Origin: DASUDX01 sp036275365
GTDB taxonomy: Bacteria; Pseudomonadota; Gammaproteobacteria; Nevskiales; Nevskiaceae
NCBI GenBank assembly: GCA_036275365.1
Contig: DASUDX010000136.1
Location: 58,180 to 122,179, forward strand
Direction: 5' to 3'
DNA: 64,000 nt
Part shown: positions 63,401 to 64,000 of the stretch, piece by piece
Layout: the number at the start of each line of letters is the position of its first letter
How positions within the stretch are numbered: the stretch's first letter is position 1
Position numbers and translations under genes: made by a program
The notes under the pieces: generated by a model
The model's database searches: none
The model's input: only the letters and a program-made list of their open reading frames with translations
Told to the model about the DNA's origin: nothing

Positions 63401-64000
63401 CTCGGCCACATTGGTGGCGAGCACGATGCGCGGCGCCCCGCCGCGGCTGAACACGCGGTCCTGCTGCTCGTTGGCCAGCCGCGAGTAGAGCGGCAGCACC
63501 TCGGCGCGCGGAAAGCGGCCCTGCAGCAGCTTCTGCAGCTCGCGGATCTCGCGCTCGCCGGGCAGGAAGACCAGCACATCGCCCGGCGGGCCCTGCCAGC
63601 ACTCGGCCACCGCCGCCGCCACCGCCTCCTCCAGATCCTGGTCCGGCGCCGGCGGGCGCCAGCGCGTCTCCACCGGATAGCTGCGGCCTTCCACCAGCAG
63701 GATCGGCGCGCCATCGAAGTGGCGCGACAGCCGTTCCGGATCGAGGGTGGCCGAGGTGACGATCAGCCGCAGATCGGGCCGGCGCGGCAGCAGGCGCTTG
63801 AACCAGCCGAGCAGGAAGTCGATGTTGAGGCTGCGTTCGTGGGCCTCGTCGAGGATCACCGTGTCGTAGGCGAGCAGCTCGGGGTCGCGCTGCAGCTCGG
63901 CCAGCAGGATGCCGTCGGTCATCAGCTTGATCCGCGTCTGCGGACCGACCCGGCGATCGAAGCGGGTCTCGTAGCCGACCAGGCCGCCGAGGCTGCTCCC
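60500..64000 (-). CDS. hrpA: DEAH-box RNA helicase HrpA, C-terminal part (5' end off window)
   Basis: 1166 residues remain; the gene continues past base 64000. The frame enters within motif Ib (VGPQTRIKLMTDGILLAELQRDP), then DEAHERSLNIDFLLGWFKRLL, SAT in RLIVTSATLD, motif IV-VI blocks VLVFLPGEREIRELQKLL, IVLATNVAETSLTVPGIRYVVDVGSARLN, and QRQGRCGRVGPGVCIRLY. A winged-helix/ratchet region and OB-fold domain follow, then the long HrpA-specific C-terminal extension with ALRQYAELRRRLQALQGRWP near the end. Known members unwind RNA in mRNA processing and ribosome-collision rescue. The Walker A domain lies outside the window. The end is 85 bases from pyrF. Confidence 0.95.
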   Translation of the reverse strand, partial: GSSLGGLVGYETRFDRRVGPQTRIKLMTDGILLAELQRDPELLAYDTVILDEAHERSLNIDFLLGWFKRLLPRRPDLRLIVTSATLDPERLSRHFDGAPILLVEGRSYPVETRWRPPAPDQDLEEAVAAAVAECWQGPPGDVLVFLPGEREIRELQKLLQGRFPRAEVLPLYSRLANEQQDRVFSRGGAPRIVLATNVAETSLTVPGIRYVVDVGSARLNRYSPRLGVQQLQIERVSQAAANQRQGRCGRVGPGVCIRLYDEADFATRSPYTDPEIRRSNLAGVILQMAALGLGRVDEFPWVDAPESRHVNEGYRVLELLGALDGERRLTALGRELARLPLDPRIARMVLAARDGPVADLVCVIAAALSIQDPHEVPAEAPEAARQKHAEWRHPRSDFLSYWQLWQRWQQWSATHSNSALRKLCRQHHLSYLRMEEWEAVVGQIRDLLGGREAGAGARTARGRAAPAAATAATVPDELYAPIHRALAAGLIDHIGLRLPAEKGKPTEFQGPKGRRFRVFPGSTLSKKPPEWLLCAQLAQTSQLFARVCAVVEPGWLAEVGAHLLKRSSSHPEWNGERGEVGCTEVLSLFGLVLEKKRRHYGSIDPAAARTIFIREALVRGDWPNKPEFLKRNLALIAEIQDREARLRRPDLLVDEDRLHAFYDQRVPETVCTTAGLKAALKLQQTEAQQKNAGLLGQALQQASLTRIPGARLLMSEADVLREGAQADIASLFPDQLEIAGQRLRLHYTHDPSAEADGVSFHIRLHQLHALPPEPFEWLVPGLRPALLEALIRSLPQGLRRYCTPAATYAEALNTRLDPARDGALLPALCAQMKTMTGLALSPADFAPSRLEAHLRPRLVLEDGQGRVIDQGERLEPLQARHAETARAALARDGRGHPQAARYLREPVVDWDFGELPVSLELRRGVLAYPALEATASGVRLRLFESAAAARGAHRLGVRALYLARNGETLRGLARRLQSALGLALVGLPHNPERLAREAAERALERAHDLGALTTQAAFQAALMQRGEFAREAQARLDALTEALRQYAELRRRLQALQGRWPDSLEDLRQHLESLLPVDAAAVIPEPQWARLPVYLKALTLRLERLPQKPQRDADLTSQLRRLVPAPLPWSHPARPLLEEWRITLFAQELRAEGQPSAARLQALLGA

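Overview
The window is a very GC-rich, densely coded bacterial chromosome segment, about 53 protein genes with short gaps, many 1-4 bp start/stop overlaps and no tRNA, rRNA, IS or CRISPR. The content suggests a free-living aerobic gammaproteobacterium of the Chromatiales/Xanthomonadales/Nevskiales sphere: algR-hemC-hemDX-hemY order, smg-topA-tsaC order, Cys199/Cys208-type OxyR, class I FBPase, NAD malate dehydrogenase, B12 uptake and Maqu_2507-type fatty acyl reductase. Genus is not decidable from the sequence alone.

Layout. 1-4.4 kb: end of a LytTR regulator and the haem genes hemC, hemD-hemX fusion and hemY. 4.4-9.8 kb (minus): PPK2, NfeD, QmcA, a multi-PAS diguanylate cyclase and SufE. 9.9-15 kb: rph-rdgB, a cobalamin-riboswitch-controlled BtuB-like receptor, an IMPase-family phosphatase and a haloalkane dehalogenase. 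15-17.4 kb: a lone ParM-like actin, a hemerythrin gene preceded by four TTAGC repeats at exact 11-bp period, and a small exported protein. 17.5-24.9 kb (minus): two PNPOx-like proteins, fbp, two small membrane proteins, and a lipid-modification set (cyclopropane-synthase-like methyltransferase, DUF1365, FAD oxidoreductase). 24.9-33.1 kb: tesA diverging from ybbA, whose permease partner ybbP lies 4.4 kb away behind a GlyGly-CTERM-like exoprotein and a beta-propeller protein. 33.2-40.7 kb: mdh with a strong terminator, DUF1499, then the tightly overlapped smg, topA, tsaC, hemF, ACT, oxyR strand.

41.0-51.4 kb is the most unusual part: almost every protein is exported. It holds a lipase-like hydrolase, a DUF4785-like partner, a HIT protein, three consecutive c-type cytochromes (RoxA/MauG-like di-haem, anchored di-haem, mono-haem with a calcium-type loop) and a Calx-beta protein with a clan GH-A-like glycosidase module. 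I read the cytochromes and perhaps the glycosidase as a candidate uncharacterised extracytoplasmic oxidation/polymer-attack system; this is inference. A histidine-containing membrane protein follows.

52.3-64 kb: ATP sulfurylase and APS kinase (PAPS synthesis), a two-domain fatty acyl-CoA reductase followed by a long TonB-family protein and a DUF5924/DUF2914 membrane protein, an EamA transporter overlapping pyrF, and the 3' part of hrpA running off the window. A GCGTGAG heptamer recurs at gene boundaries and seems to have replaced the native start of hemC.
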